Assembly (NCBI GenBank): GCA_016929335.1
Contig: JAFGIY010000136.1
Location: 1 to 64,000, forward strand
Reading direction: 5' to 3'
DNA from: Acidobacteriota bacterium
Lineage (GTDB): Bacteria > Acidobacteriota > UBA6911
Length of the DNA stretch: 64,000 nucleotides
Part shown: piece after piece, positions 25,268 to 33,763 of the stretch
Position numbering within the stretch: the first letter of the stretch is position 1
Layout: each line of letters begins with the position of its first letter
The notes under the pieces: generated by a model
What the model was told of the DNA's origin: nothing
Database searches by the model: none
The model's input: only the letters and a program-made list of their open reading frames with translations
Made by a program: the position numbers and the translations under genes

Positions 25268-25330
25268 TGGCGCCAAAACTGGGATTCTCAGGGCCGTCAC
25301 CCGAACCGGGTTGACGGCCTTTTTTATTTT
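25256..25330 (+). terminator. ilv attenuator: terminator with competing antiterminator
   Basis: Terminator: GGCCGTCACCCG (25292-25303) pairs with CGGGTTGACGGCC (25307-25319, one bulged T), followed by a T-rich run (25320-25330). Antiterminator: CGGTTCGGATGATGGC (25256-25271) pairs with GCCGTCACCCGAACCG (25293-25308), 16 positions with one mismatch and one G-U. The two structures exclude each other. A ribosome at the leader stop would cover the antiterminator strand and favour termination; stalling in the Ile/Val run would free it. Confidence 0.88.
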
Positions 25331-25364
25331 GCGCTTATTCAGCCAAGTGCGGGAGACAGATACC

Positions 25365-25919
25365 ATGACAGATGTCAGCTCACAATTTTCGAAATCCGAA
25401 AGCTCGAAGGGCACGCGAACGCTTTCAATTCTCGTGGAGAACCGCTTCGGCGTGCTTTCCCGAATTGCCGGGCTTTTCAGCGCGCGCGGCTATAATATTG
25501 AAAGCCTCACGGTAGCCCGAAGCTCCGATCCCGGCCTTTCAAGAATAACAATGGTCGTACGCTGCGAACCTCTGCTTGCCCAGCAGATATTGAAGCAGGT
25601 TGATAAGCTTCCCAATACGGTTGAGGCCGTGGATTTAACGGATACCAACTGCGTCGAACGGGAATTGATATTGGTTCGCGTCCGGGCGCCGGAAGGAAAA
25701 AGGACTACGCTCCTGACTGAAGCCGAGATTTTCAGGGCCAGAGTCGTTACCGCAACGCCTGAAAACTATGTCTTCGAGGTTACAGGCGATAGCGGCAAGG
25801 TCGAAGCGTTTCTCGATGTGGTCCGTCCTTACGGTATCGACGAAATGGTGCGGACCGGCAAGGTCGCTTTGCACCGCAATTCGACTGCAAAATTAACCGA
25901 AAAGGGCGAAGCAGTCTGA
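25365..25919 (+). CDS. ilvN: Acetolactate synthase, small (regulatory) subunit
   Basis: 184 aa from the ATG at 25365; an upstream in-frame extension would run through the attenuator and is rejected. The N-terminal ACT domain (about residues 20-95) reads LSILVENRFGVLSRIAGLFSARGYNIESLTVA. The C-terminal ALS_ss_C domain contains RELILVRV and the VTGDSGKVEAFLDVVRPYGIDEMVRTG stretch. It binds valine and tunes the catalytic subunit. It precedes ilvB, the reverse of the common ilvB-ilvN order, with a 41-base gap to ilvB. Confidence 0.95.
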   Translation: MTDVSSQFSKSESSKGTRTLSILVENRFGVLSRIAGLFSARGYNIESLTVARSSDPGLSRITMVVRCEPLLAQQILKQVDKLPNTVEAVDLTDTNCVERELILVRVRAPEGKRTTLLTEAEIFRARVVTATPENYVFEVTGDSGKVEAFLDVVRPYGIDEMVRTGKVALHRNSTAKLTEKGEAV

Positions 25920-25960
25920 CCGGCAGCCGGACAAACTGACAATTGAAGGGGACATGCAAT

Positions 25961-27802
25961 ATGAAATCAAAATCCAGCAGCAGCCGCCATCCGTTGGCGG
26001 GTAAGCGCATGACCGGGGCCGAGATGATCATTCAGGTTCTGGCGCAAGAGGGAGTCGACACGGTTTTTGGTTACACCGGAGGAGCCATTCTACCGACCTA
26101 CGATGCTATTTTCCGGTATAACCTTGAACACCAATCCAGTCCAAGCGAACAGGTTCAGCTGATCGTGCCCGCCAACGAGCAGGGCGCCGGATTCATGGCG
26201 GCGGGATATGCGCGGGCGAGCGGGAAGGTGGGTGTTTTTATCGTCACTTCCGGGCCGGGCGCAACCAACAGCGTAACGCCTATCCGCGACAGCATGGCTG
26301 ATTCAGTTCCCGTTGTGCTGATCTGCGGCCAGGTCGCACGCGGCGCCATAGGCACGGATGCCTTCCAGGAAGCGCCGGTTTTTAATCTTATGAGTTCCTG
26401 CGCCAAGCATGTTTTTCTCATTGAAGAACCGGAGGATCTTGAAATCACCGTCCGCACCGCGTTTGGGATCGCGCGAAGCGGCCGGCCGGGCCCCGTCGTA
26501 ATCGATGTGCCGAAGGATGTTCAGAATTGGGAAGGCATTTTCAAGGGCGAAGGCGTTATTCATTTCCAGGGCTATGAAAGCCGAATGACCGCACTGGCAA
26601 AATCCCGGTTAACGGAACAGGAATGCAAAGACTTTTACGATCTGCTGCAGCAATGCGAGCGCCCGCTCATTTGTGCCGGCGGCGGAATTATAAGCGGAGA
26701 CGCGGCGCCGCAACTGCGCGAGTTCTCCCGCCTGTTCCAGATACCCGTCGTGACAACGCTGATGGGCATCGGGTCGATTGATACGACCGACAGGCTTTCG
26801 CTTCACATGCTGGGCATGCACGGTATGGCCTACGCCAACTATGCGGTAATGGATTGCGATTTTTTAATTACCGTCGGGGCACGCTTCGATGATCGGGTAG
26901 CCGGGAAAGTGCAGGAATTCGCACCCAAGGCGCGATTCTTTGCGCACATCGATATCGATGCCGCGGAAATCGGCAAGGTCAAATCCGTTACATGGTTTCA
27001 CATCGGCTCGGCGCGACAGGCCTTAAGCGATCTCCTGCAGCATAGGAAGGATTTTCAGAAGGATTTTTCAAAATGGATAGAGCATATTGACAATCTGAAA
27101 AAGCAGCACGTCCGCAACTATGACCGCGAGAGCCAGACCATCCAGCCGCCTCAGGTCCTTGAATGCCTCAATGAAATCACATCCGGTGAGGCGATCGTTT
27201 GCACAGGCGTGGGTCAGCACCAGATGTGGGCGGCTCAATACCTTGATTTCAGAAATCCGCGATCCCTTATTACATCGGGATCCATGGGTACCATGGGCTT
27301 CGGATTGCCGGCCGCCATCGGAGCTCAAATGGCTTTTCCCGACCGCCTGGTGATCGATGTCGATGGAGACGGCAGCATGCGCATGAATCTGGGAGAACTG
27401 GAAACCGCTACCACGTATGGCTTGCCGGTCAAAATACTCGTGCTGAACAATCAGGGCGACGGAATGGTGCGCCAATGGCAGAGGTTGTACTTCGGAAACC
27501 GATTCTCCGGCTCCGATAAATCTCTCCGGCAGAAGGATTTCGTTAAAACCGCCGAAGCGGATGGGTTTGTTTTTTCCACTCGATTGACCGACAAAAGCAG
27601 GCTGAAGGAGACGCTGAAAAAATTTGTGGAATTTCAAGGCCCGGCATTTCTGGAAGTGATGGTGGATCCGGAGGCGTGCGTTTATCCGATGGTTGGTCCG
27701 GGCATGGGATATCAAGAGATGATTACGGGCGACTTCATCGTAGGTCGAGAGCCGGGCAAAGATGCATTCGACAGATCAACAAAGAAGTCGGACGCCTTCT
27801 AG
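25961..27802 (+). CDS. ilvB: Acetolactate synthase, large (catalytic) subunit
   Basis: 613 aa from the ATG at 25961 (AAGGGG nine bases upstream). Thiamin-diphosphate enzyme: VDTVFGYTGGAILPTYDA with the catalytic Glu in VPANEQGAGFMAAGYARASG, a central FAD/NAD-fold domain (SARFDDRVAGK-like GARFDDRVAGK), and the metal/ThDP site DVDGDGSMRMNLGEL, then VLNNQGDGMVRQWQ. It condenses pyruvate into acetolactate or acetohydroxybutyrate, the first common step to valine, leucine and isoleucine. The other ilv/leu genes are not in the window. Confidence 0.96.
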   Translation: MKSKSSSSRHPLAGKRMTGAEMIIQVLAQEGVDTVFGYTGGAILPTYDAIFRYNLEHQSSPSEQVQLIVPANEQGAGFMAAGYARASGKVGVFIVTSGPGATNSVTPIRDSMADSVPVVLICGQVARGAIGTDAFQEAPVFNLMSSCAKHVFLIEEPEDLEITVRTAFGIARSGRPGPVVIDVPKDVQNWEGIFKGEGVIHFQGYESRMTALAKSRLTEQECKDFYDLLQQCERPLICAGGGIISGDAAPQLREFSRLFQIPVVTTLMGIGSIDTTDRLSLHMLGMHGMAYANYAVMDCDFLITVGARFDDRVAGKVQEFAPKARFFAHIDIDAAEIGKVKSVTWFHIGSARQALSDLLQHRKDFQKDFSKWIEHIDNLKKQHVRNYDRESQTIQPPQVLECLNEITSGEAIVCTGVGQHQMWAAQYLDFRNPRSLITSGSMGTMGFGLPAAIGAQMAFPDRLVIDVDGDGSMRMNLGELETATTYGLPVKILVLNNQGDGMVRQWQRLYFGNRFSGSDKSLRQKDFVKTAEADGFVFSTRLTDKSRLKETLKKFVEFQGPAFLEVMVDPEACVYPMVGPGMGYQEMITGDFIVGREPGKDAFDRSTKKSDAF

Positions 27803-27981
27803 ACCGAATTATTCAAGCTGCTTCCCGGCGAGGCAATGCAGAGGGGAATCAATGCTCCGCCGAGACAGACAGTCTGTTGGGACCGCAGGCCAGAGCAGCC
27901 TGCGGCGGAATCAGGAATCGCCGGATCATGGCAGCTTTTCTTGTTGTATAGGCGCTTCACAGCCGGCGCGGCCGGCGCGGC

Positions 27982-27987
27982 TATAAT
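27982..27987 (+). promoter_or_regulatory. Candidate -10 box for tpx
   Basis: TATAAT at 27982-27987, 23 bases before the tpx ATG. The nearest -35-like word, TTCACA at 27956, is 20 bases away, so the promoter is weakly supported. A GCCGGCGCG direct repeat fills the spacer. Confidence 0.35.
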
Positions 27988-28010
27988 CACTGAATGGAGA
28001 GGCTAGAATC

Positions 28011-28511
28011 ATGGCTAAGATAACGTTCAAAGGAAGTCCTTTTAATACTGCGGGCTCACTCCCCGGAGTCGGCTCCGCTGCTCCCGATTTCAGAATTATC
28101 AGGATGGATCTCACCCCATTATCCCTGAGTGAATTGAAGGGCAAAAGGGTAATCCTGAATATCTTCCCCAGCCTCGACACGGGAGTCTGCGCTGCTTCCG
28201 TCAGACGCTTCAATGCGGAGGCCTCCAAGCTTTCCAATACGGTCGTTTTATGCATTTCAAAGGACCTTCCTTTTGCTCAAAAGCGGTTCTGTGTGGCAGA
28301 GGGCTTGGAGAATGTCATTCCGGGCTCTGATTTTCGAGATTCAAGTTTCGGCAATGCCTATGGAGTTCAAATCACGGATGGCCCATTGGAAGGCTTGCAT
28401 TCGAGAGCCATAGTGATTATCGATGAAAAGGGCAAGGTCGTCTATACGGAACAGGTGCCTGAAATCGCGCAGGAACCGGATTACGATAGAGCGCTTGCAG
28501 CCTTGAAATAG
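28011..28511 (+). CDS. tpx: Thiol peroxidase (atypical 2-Cys peroxiredoxin)
   Basis: 166 aa, the usual Tpx length. The opening ITFKGSPFNTAGSLPGVGSAAPDF is characteristic. The peroxidatic Cys lies in FPSLDTGVCAASVRRF (Thr and Cys of the TxxC site) and the resolving Cys in KRFCVAEG. It reduces alkyl and lipid peroxides using thioredoxin. The start follows GGAGAGG. The protein has no signal peptide here, unlike the old periplasmic assignment of the E. coli enzyme. Confidence 0.95.
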   Translation: MAKITFKGSPFNTAGSLPGVGSAAPDFRIIRMDLTPLSLSELKGKRVILNIFPSLDTGVCAASVRRFNAEASKLSNTVVLCISKDLPFAQKRFCVAEGLENVIPGSDFRDSSFGNAYGVQITDGPLEGLHSRAIVIIDEKGKVVYTEQVPEIAQEPDYDRALAALK

Positions 28512-28583
28512 CACTCCGGCTGCCGGCAGGAGCGACAAGAAAAACAGCCGGGACAGGCAGCTTTTAATCATCAACTCTTCGGC

Positions 28584-29024
28584 GTGAATGCCGCACAAAG
28601 ACGGCTTTTCTCCTGTAGTCACTGCTTTCTGCGGCTGTCAATTGCACCTAAACCATTCCACCGATTTGCCGATAATTTAGTCGTGAGAGCTGAACGACGC
28701 GAAGATAGAGAGTTGTGTGCGGATCTGGTCAAGGTCCAGTGGAAACCTGAATTCGGACCTCCCCGCTGTGAATGGGCTATTCTCGAAGATATCTCTCCAT
28801 CCGGTGCATGCCTTGAATTTGAGGAACCCATTTCACCGGACACTCTTGTTACTCTGCAATTTAAAAGCGAACGCTGTCAGGCTCGCATAAAATACTGCAA
28901 ATTCGAAAAGTCGAACTACCTGCTGGGAGTCCAGTTCGAACAGGGATATCGCTGGTCCCGCCGCAGGTTTAAACCCGAGCACCTGATTCAATTCCGCCTG
29001 CGCCAGGTCCGCAACAGCAAGTAA
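28584..29024 (+). CDS. PilZ-like domain protein
   Basis: Up to 146 aa. The recognisable part starts near residue 33 with VRAERREDRELCADLVKVQW (arginine-rich switch) and continues with DISPSGACLEFEEPI (D/NxSxxG motif), CQARIKYCKF and LLGVQFEQGYRWS, the PilZ barrel. The first 30 residues have no similarity and two Cys; the true start may be the GTG at 28683. Neither start has a good ribosome site. It is probably a c-di-GMP-binding adaptor or a PilZ relative that lost binding. Confidence 0.65.
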   Translation: MNAAQRRLFSCSHCFLRLSIAPKPFHRFADNLVVRAERREDRELCADLVKVQWKPEFGPPRCEWAILEDISPSGACLEFEEPISPDTLVTLQFKSERCQARIKYCKFEKSNYLLGVQFEQGYRWSRRRFKPEHLIQFRLRQVRNSK

Positions 29025-29160
29025 GCACTTCATCCCGGAACAGCCGGTTCGGCCGCTTAAGAAAGGTTTGTCCGATCTGCGTGAAATTGCTATTCTTGGC
29101 ACTGCAACTTTCCAGTGCTGCTTTGATCTGGAGTGAAAAATCAAGGATTGAGAATGAATT

Positions 29161-29775
29161 ATGTTTGAAAGATCCGGATTGATGTTGATTCTCGCGGCGC
29201 TCATCCTGACATGGACGGCGCCGATGCAAGCCTCCGAAAATGCTCCCGGTCACATTCTTGGAGGCGCTTTGAACGCTCCGGTGCGGATCGAAGTTTTTTC
29301 GGATTTCCAGTGTTCCGCCTGCCGCGAATTCTATCTAAGCACAATCAGACAGGTGCTGCAGGAATTCTCCAGCAAAGACAAAGTCCGCGTTATTTACCAC
29401 GAATTCCCGATACAATCTCACCGGCTTTCCTTCGAGGCCGCCCGATATACTGAAGCGGCGGCGCGGCTGGGCACGCGAACCCTTCTTTCCGTCATGGATT
29501 CGCTTTTTATGGACCAGGTGCAATGGTCTCAGGATGGCAAGCTGGAAGCTTCCATATCGAAAAGGCTGCCGCGCGAAGATTTGCTGAAGCTAAAGAAAAT
29601 AATGCAGGATCCGGGCATCAGTCAGGCTATCGAAAGAGAATTGAAATACGCGTCCGGTCTTACGATCAGATCCACTCCAACCATGATTATCACTTACGCG
29701 GGCAAACAGCAAAGGGCTGAAGGTCTTATACCCTATCTGGTGCTCAAACAATTCCTCGACTCGATAATCAAATGA
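29161..29775 (+). CDS. DsbA-like exported thioredoxin-fold protein
   Basis: 204 aa. A signal peptide (residues 1-24, LILAALILTWTAPMQAS) is followed by a thioredoxin fold with a CSAC active site (FSDFQCSACREFYL, about 52-55) and a cis-Pro loop TIRSTPTMII. The helical insertion is that of the DsbA/BdbD class. It should act as a periplasmic thiol oxidase, isomerase or electron donor. Its stop codon overlaps the next gene by 4 bases, and that gene encodes a MauE/DoxX-type membrane protein, a pairing often seen for redox relay. Confidence 0.85.
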   Translation: MFERSGLMLILAALILTWTAPMQASENAPGHILGGALNAPVRIEVFSDFQCSACREFYLSTIRQVLQEFSSKDKVRVIYHEFPIQSHRLSFEAARYTEAAARLGTRTLLSVMDSLFMDQVQWSQDGKLEASISKRLPREDLLKLKKIMQDPGISQAIERELKYASGLTIRSTPTMIITYAGKQQRAEGLIPYLVLKQFLDSIIK

Positions 29776-30236
29776 CAATCACGCTTAAGGTGCTTCATTG
29801 GCTTTGCCGTCTCATGCTCGCCGGGATTTTTCTATATAGCGGCTATTTCAAGATTGAGGCACCGCTGCAATTTGCTGCCGCTATCGCGGGCTACAGACTT
29901 GTTCCCGAGAACCTGATTTTCCCTCTGGCAACATTCCTGCCGTGGCTGGAAATGATCCTGGGCTATAATTTCCTCATCGGATGGAAAATCCGCCTCAATT
30001 CTCTGGCCGCCGCTTTTTTGCTTTTGTTTTTCCTGGTTGTCCTGGCCATCACAGTCGGCCGAGGGATAGAAGCAAACTGCGGGTGCTTCTCTCTGGACGA
30101 GCGTATTTCGCTGAAAACGATCGTCCGGGACAGCCTGATCCTCATTCCCGCATTGTACCTTGCGGCCGAAAGCCTGATAAGGAAGCGATTGCAGAAGCCG
30201 GCGCCGGCAGAGTCCGCAGCTAAATCCCAGGCGTAG
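29772..30236 (+). CDS. MauE/DoxX-family membrane protein
   Basis: 154 aa with four predicted membrane segments (about 10-28, 45-65, 72-92, 115-132). FLYSGYFKIEAPLQFAAAIAGYRLVP is the family-typical first helix and loop, and an EANCGCFS loop carries two Cys, which suggests thiol exchange. MauE proteins help form disulphides in methylamine dehydrogenase, and many homologues serve other redox pairs. Translation is coupled to the DsbA-like gene by an ATGA overlap, so it may pass electrons across the membrane to that protein. Confidence 0.82.
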   Translation: MTITLKVLHWLCRLMLAGIFLYSGYFKIEAPLQFAAAIAGYRLVPENLIFPLATFLPWLEMILGYNFLIGWKIRLNSLAAAFLLLFFLVVLAITVGRGIEANCGCFSLDERISLKTIVRDSLILIPALYLAAESLIRKRLQKPAPAESAAKSQA

Positions 30237-30831
30237 CCCTCATTTTTCATCGGGCTTTCCGCTGAAACGGCACACATTGACGCGAACATAATGGACAGAC
30301 GGAAGCGATTAGGGCCGCCTGCCGCATCCTGCCGACCGCCGGTTATATCTGTCCCTGAATCAGCTTTGACCCGTAATCGACCATGTCTTTAAGGCATGGC
30401 TTTGGCTTGCCCCGCATAGCGCTCACTGTGGGGCAACTTTATTATATCTCGGGGTCGGAGTCGGTATCGGCGTCGGTTTCAGCCATGAAACATATCAATT
30501 GTGTTCGCACCTACTATCATTTCTGTTCTACCCGGACACCCATAGCGATCCCGACCCCGAAAAAAATCTTCCCTTTGTAACGCATCTTCCCATTTCAACA
30601 GCTCGACGGAACGGCTTAGCCTATCAGCGTCGCACGGACACAGGCTGTGGGTTCAGCTGACCGCTGTGCGCATTTGCGAAAGATTTTCCAGCAACAAGAC
30701 ACACAAATTCTTACTGGCAAGCTTCGTCAAAGAAAAAACGTATGTCCGAAGCCTGCCCAATCTATGGCTGGTCCGGCGATGTACCCCAAAAAGCAGAGAA
30801 CGCAGCAGCGAAAGGTCAACGATGCTTCAGC
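30237..30831. other. Intergenic stretch, no gene seen; holds hairpin and repeat B
   Basis: The region lies between convergent genes. GCCCCGCA/TGTGGGGC form an 8-bp stem at about 30409-30434, which may end the MauE transcript. Repeat family B copy 2 occupies 30450-30560. The remaining 270 bases show no recognised feature. Confidence 0.5.
30450..30560. repeat. TCGG-word inverted repeat with conserved core (family B, copy 2)
   Basis: The left arm CGGGGTCGGAGTCGGTATCGG and right arm GATCCCGACCCCGA flank a core with AGCCAT, CATAT, TTGTGTTCGCACC and TATCATTTCTG. The core aligns with copies 1 and 3. Confidence 0.78.
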
Positions 30832-31128
30832 TTATTCATTACGAGTAGGTCCGGCTGGTTTGGATCGCTCAGGTCCGGAATCCGATGCGACTCGTTCAAC
30901 CTCAATGGAGCAATCCTTCAGCAGCGCAACCAGTGCGCCTATTGCCGCGAGTATTGGAGCCAATATTGTTCCGACTACTCCGGCCGTCAGGGGGAATTCA
31001 GCAACAATCCGATCTTGCTGCTTCACAACAATCCGGCGCGCATTCCCCTCATCAATTATCCGTTTGAGCTTGTCCAGCAGCTCAATTCCCTGAAGCTTGA
31101 TCGTTTCCCAAGCTTTCTGCTCATGCAC
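30832..31128 (-). CDS. DUF4342-like small membrane-associated protein
   Basis: 98 aa. KLQGIELLDKLKRIIDEGNARRIVVKQQ is followed by the hydrophobic segment FPLTAGVVGTILAPILAAIGALVALL (about residues 45-70) and an acidic or polar tail. This is the pattern of DUF4342, found in Firmicutes and other bacteria with unknown function. It shares direction with the Myb/SANT-like gene 63 bases upstream and may be co-transcribed. No catalytic residue is evident. Confidence 0.7.
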   Translation of the reverse strand: MHEQKAWETIKLQGIELLDKLKRIIDEGNARRIVVKQQDRIVAEFPLTAGVVGTILAPILAAIGALVALLKDCSIEVERVASDSGPERSKPAGPTRNE

Positions 31129-31191
31129 GGTTTTCTCCCCAAGCCATTGAAGAAATCTTCAGTCGCGCACGCTCATCAGTGTTCTTTCGGG

Positions 31192-31482
31192 TCATCTCGC
31201 ACGACTTTGGGACGCCCTGGCCTTTTTGGCCGATCTGCGCTTCAAGGGCTCCCAGCGCCGTCGAATGTTCTCTCGCCCCATTTCCTTCAATCTTCGGGCC
31301 CCTTTAGCTAAGCCCAGGCGATGACCTTTAAATACGACCGAAGAAACTTTGCGCCCGAGAATACCGGCTATTTCGGCGTTGCTATGTGTGCGATACAGCC
31401 TCCTCAATAGCGCTACTTCTGCTTTTGTCCATCGAGGCCGAACTTGCGACTTTTTTGCTTTGCTTTTCATATTTCTTGGCAA
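31192..31482 (-). CDS. Myb/SANT-like helix-turn-helix small protein
   Basis: 96 aa, very basic at both ends. Residues 16-60 read WTKAEVALLRRLYRTHSNAEIAGILGRKVSSVVFKGHRLGL, the tryptophan-initiated three-helix unit seen in bacterial SANT/Myb-like and phage-terminase-associated proteins, in which the HTH recognition helix is VSSVVFKGHRLGL. The basic C-terminus (RRRWEPLKRRSAKKAR) would add DNA contacts. It is probably a small DNA-binding protein. The start could be 31482 or the ATG four codons later. Confidence 0.6.
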   Translation of the reverse strand: MPRNMKSKAKKSQVRPRWTKAEVALLRRLYRTHSNAEIAGILGRKVSSVVFKGHRLGLAKGARRLKEMGRENIRRRWEPLKRRSAKKARASQSRAR

Positions 31483-31654
31483 TTCAAAAACTCCTTGTGA
31501 AAATTCAGCTAATCCTTTAGTAGGAACTAGCTTTTCATAGCCTAGCCTTTTCGGAACTGTATTTCAATGCCGAATTATGTAAAATCCAATAAGTTTTACG
31601 GCGTGGCGGTAAGGATACCGGTTTTTCCAGAATCCTAGGCCGAAGGTTTCAGAT

Positions 31655-32737
31655 ATGGGATGGCGGCATGGTTGGGATACGGCGAAAACGCATAAATTTC
31701 AGCGAAGCCTCCTGAAATGGTATAGGAGGCACCACAGGAAGCTCCCCTGGCGGGACAATCCGACGCCCTATCGGGTCTGGATATCGGAAATAATGCTGCA
31801 GCAAACCCAGGTACAGACGGTAATCCCGTACTACAATCGCTTTCTCAACAGATTCCCGGACATAAAATCCCTGGCCGAAGCCGAGGAAGGCGAGGTTCTC
31901 GCGCTTTGGGCCGGGCTGGGCTATTACAGCAGAGCGCGCAACCTTCATCGGGCTGCCAGGCTAATGATCGAAAGGCGCGGAGGATTCCCGGAGAAATACG
32001 AGGAGGTTCTGGCACTGCCCGGAATAGGTCCATATACGGCCGGAGCGATTTGTTCTCTTGCTTTCAATCAACCGCGTCCTGTTGTTGACGGGAATATCCG
32101 GCGCGTTATAACGCGGTTGAAAGGAATAACAAAATATTCCGCCAAGAGCCTGTTTTGGGACCAGATGTCTGCCTGGATTCCGGACGCAAAATCCTCTTTC
32201 TTTAACCAGGCAATGATGGAGCTGGGTGCCACAATTTGTATGCCTTTCCATCCGCGGTGCAGGCAATGCCCGGTTGAGGGGTTTTGTGAGGCCCGAAGGC
32301 TTGGTATGGAGAATAAGATACCGGCCGTTCAAAGAAGGCAGGAGACACGGCGCATCCGGATTGCAATCCTGGTTCTGCAGCACGAAGGCCGGCTGCTCGT
32401 GACCGACGGCCATATGCCTGATTTCATTCCCGGCAGATGGGGATTCCCCTGTCAGCAAATTCAGGAGGGGAAGTCTCCAAAAGATGTTGCGTCCATAATG
32501 TGCAGAAAAATGCTCGGCAGAAAGATCCCACTGGCGGCCTCTCCAAAAATCAGCCATAGCATCACCCGCTATCGTATCGAGGGCTACGGATTCTTCGGCA
32601 GATTGGACGACTCCGGGAAAACACTTCAGAAAGCGGGAGCCCTTCGGTGGGTGGATATCGGCCGCCTTGGAAGCCTGTTGATATCGTCGCTCTTTAAAAA
32701 GGCAGTGCAGAAGCTTCCCTGCCCGGGCATTGATTGA
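31655..32737 (+). CDS. mutY: A/G-specific adenine glycosylase
   Basis: 360 aa. N-terminal HhH-GPD domain: LPWRDNPTPYRVWISEIMLQQTQVQTVIPYY (catalytic Glu in SEIMLQQT), LPGIGPYTAGAI hairpin, VVDGNIRRV (catalytic Asp). [4Fe-4S] ligands have spacing C-x6-C-x2-C-x5-C in CMPFHPRCRQCPVEGFC (about 205-221). A C-terminal NUDIX-like domain recognises 8-oxoG (ILVLQHEGRLLVTDG, PGRWGFPC). It removes adenine mispaired with 8-oxoguanine. The gene stands alone, with a GAAGG-like site ahead of its ATG. Confidence 0.95.
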   Translation: MGWRHGWDTAKTHKFQRSLLKWYRRHHRKLPWRDNPTPYRVWISEIMLQQTQVQTVIPYYNRFLNRFPDIKSLAEAEEGEVLALWAGLGYYSRARNLHRAARLMIERRGGFPEKYEEVLALPGIGPYTAGAICSLAFNQPRPVVDGNIRRVITRLKGITKYSAKSLFWDQMSAWIPDAKSSFFNQAMMELGATICMPFHPRCRQCPVEGFCEARRLGMENKIPAVQRRQETRRIRIAILVLQHEGRLLVTDGHMPDFIPGRWGFPCQQIQEGKSPKDVASIMCRKMLGRKIPLAASPKISHSITRYRIEGYGFFGRLDDSGKTLQKAGALRWVDIGRLGSLLISSLFKKAVQKLPCPGID

Positions 32738-32793
32738 ATGCGATAAGGCGGGGATAGGGCTGCGAAAATTATTCAAGTGATTAAGCCGATATT

Positions 32794-33300
32794 TCAGTCC
32801 GGGCGGCCGGGATGCCCTGGAGGCGGGCCGTCCGGCGGCGGAGGCTCCATCTTGCGGCCTCTCGACATATGCCTCCCCATATCCTCAGCTTCCTTTAAAA
32901 ACTCCTCGAATTTCTTCCTTTGTTCGGGGCTGAGGATGGCGGAGATTTTATTGTTGGTTTCAATTCGAATCGCCTCTATTTTGCGCATCTGCTCTGCCCG
33001 CATTGCATCCATTTGCCGTCGCAGAGGCTCCCCTTGTTTCCGTAATGGTTCCATCTCTTTCCAGGATTCCATCATGATTTCCTTGAATCGGGCATCCTGT
33101 TCAGGGGTCAGTTGCAGGGAGCGGAGGAGATTCATCCATTTTTGGCGTCCCTGAATATCCGGCGGCCCGTCCTGCCTGCGGTGGTTACCCGGGGCTTCGG
33201 TTTTCTGTTTCAGCCAAAAGTAGGATCCGGAAGCTCCCGCAATAGCTCCTACAAGGAACACTGCGATCAGTACGGCCAATGCGCGCGGACGGTCAGTCAC
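32794..33300 (-). CDS. Spy/CpxP-like periplasmic protein
   Basis: 168 aa from GTG at 33300, chosen because GTGA overlaps the anti-sigma stop and GGGAGGGG lies nine bases upstream. An N-terminal membrane helix (about residues 8-27, LAVLIAVFLVGAIAGASGSYF) is followed by an LTxxQ-type unit (LQLTPEQDARFKEIM) and a second near the end (LSPEQRKKFEEFL), as in Spy/CpxP and the heavy-metal sensor ZraP. A charged helix separates them. The C-terminus is proline-rich (PPPPDGPPPGHP). As the third gene of a sigma/anti-sigma operon, it may report envelope stress or act as a chaperone. Confidence 0.75.
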   Translation of the reverse strand: MTDRPRALAVLIAVFLVGAIAGASGSYFWLKQKTEAPGNHRRQDGPPDIQGRQKWMNLLRSLQLTPEQDARFKEIMMESWKEMEPLRKQGEPLRRQMDAMRAEQMRKIEAIRIETNNKISAILSPEQRKKFEEFLKEAEDMGRHMSRGRKMEPPPPDGPPPGHPGRPD

Positions 33301-33758
33301 TGCGATTCCCCTCCCTGTGCCAGCCACAGCATGACTTCGCTGTCGGTGCGGACTTGAGACATGCTTGCACTTATACTCAGATTTATCGCTGCTTCGTCAT
33401 CCATCAGCTTTAGATACTCAGAATAGGTATCGAACTGCTGTTTGCCGGACGTCGCCCACAGGAATGATAAAAGCAACAGCATCATACTGAGGGCAGCAGC
33501 CCATGCCGTTCCCGGGTGCAACCAGGAAACCACGAGAGAAGACAAGGATTCATCCTTCGCAAACGCTTTCTGTGCGATCCGGTTCGCCAAGTCCAGCGGC
33601 CTCGATTCTTCCTGTTTCAGGATAGAAACAAGGTTGTTGAGCAGAGCCATCCTGGTCCGGCAGGCTTCGCAGACCGTCAGATGCGATTTGAATTCCGCCT
33701 GCTCGGCGGATTTGAGCTCACCGTCGCGATATTTATCAAACAGATCACATGTACGCAT
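33297..33758 (-). CDS. Anti-sigma factor, zinc-finger (zf-HC2/ZAS) type
   Basis: 153 aa. The N-terminal ZAS domain has CDLFDKYRDGELKSAEQAEF and HLTVCEACR (HxxxCxxC, about residues 26-33), followed by a membrane helix (about 84-104, WAAALSMMLLLLSFLWA) and a short periplasmic tail. Five bases separate it from the sigma factor gene, and it overlaps the Spy-like gene by 4 bases. It should bind the sigma factor at the membrane. The outer tail ends SEVMLWLAQGGESQ, without known sensor motif. Confidence 0.85.
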   Translation of the reverse strand: MRTCDLFDKYRDGELKSAEQAEFKSHLTVCEACRTRMALLNNLVSILKQEESRPLDLANRIAQKAFAKDESLSSLVVSWLHPGTAWAAALSMMLLLLSFLWATSGKQQFDTYSEYLKLMDDEAAINLSISASMSQVRTDSEVMLWLAQGGESQ

Positions 33759-33763
33759 AAGCT

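Noticed and set aside
25233-25364. Longer ilvN with an N-terminal extension starting at 25233
   Set aside because: The extension would translate the attenuator terminator and the end of the leader; the ATG at 25365 is the conserved start position.
30450-30560. Insertion sequence remnants around repeat B
   Set aside because: No transposase reading frame or target-site duplication could be recognised; classed as a repeat only.
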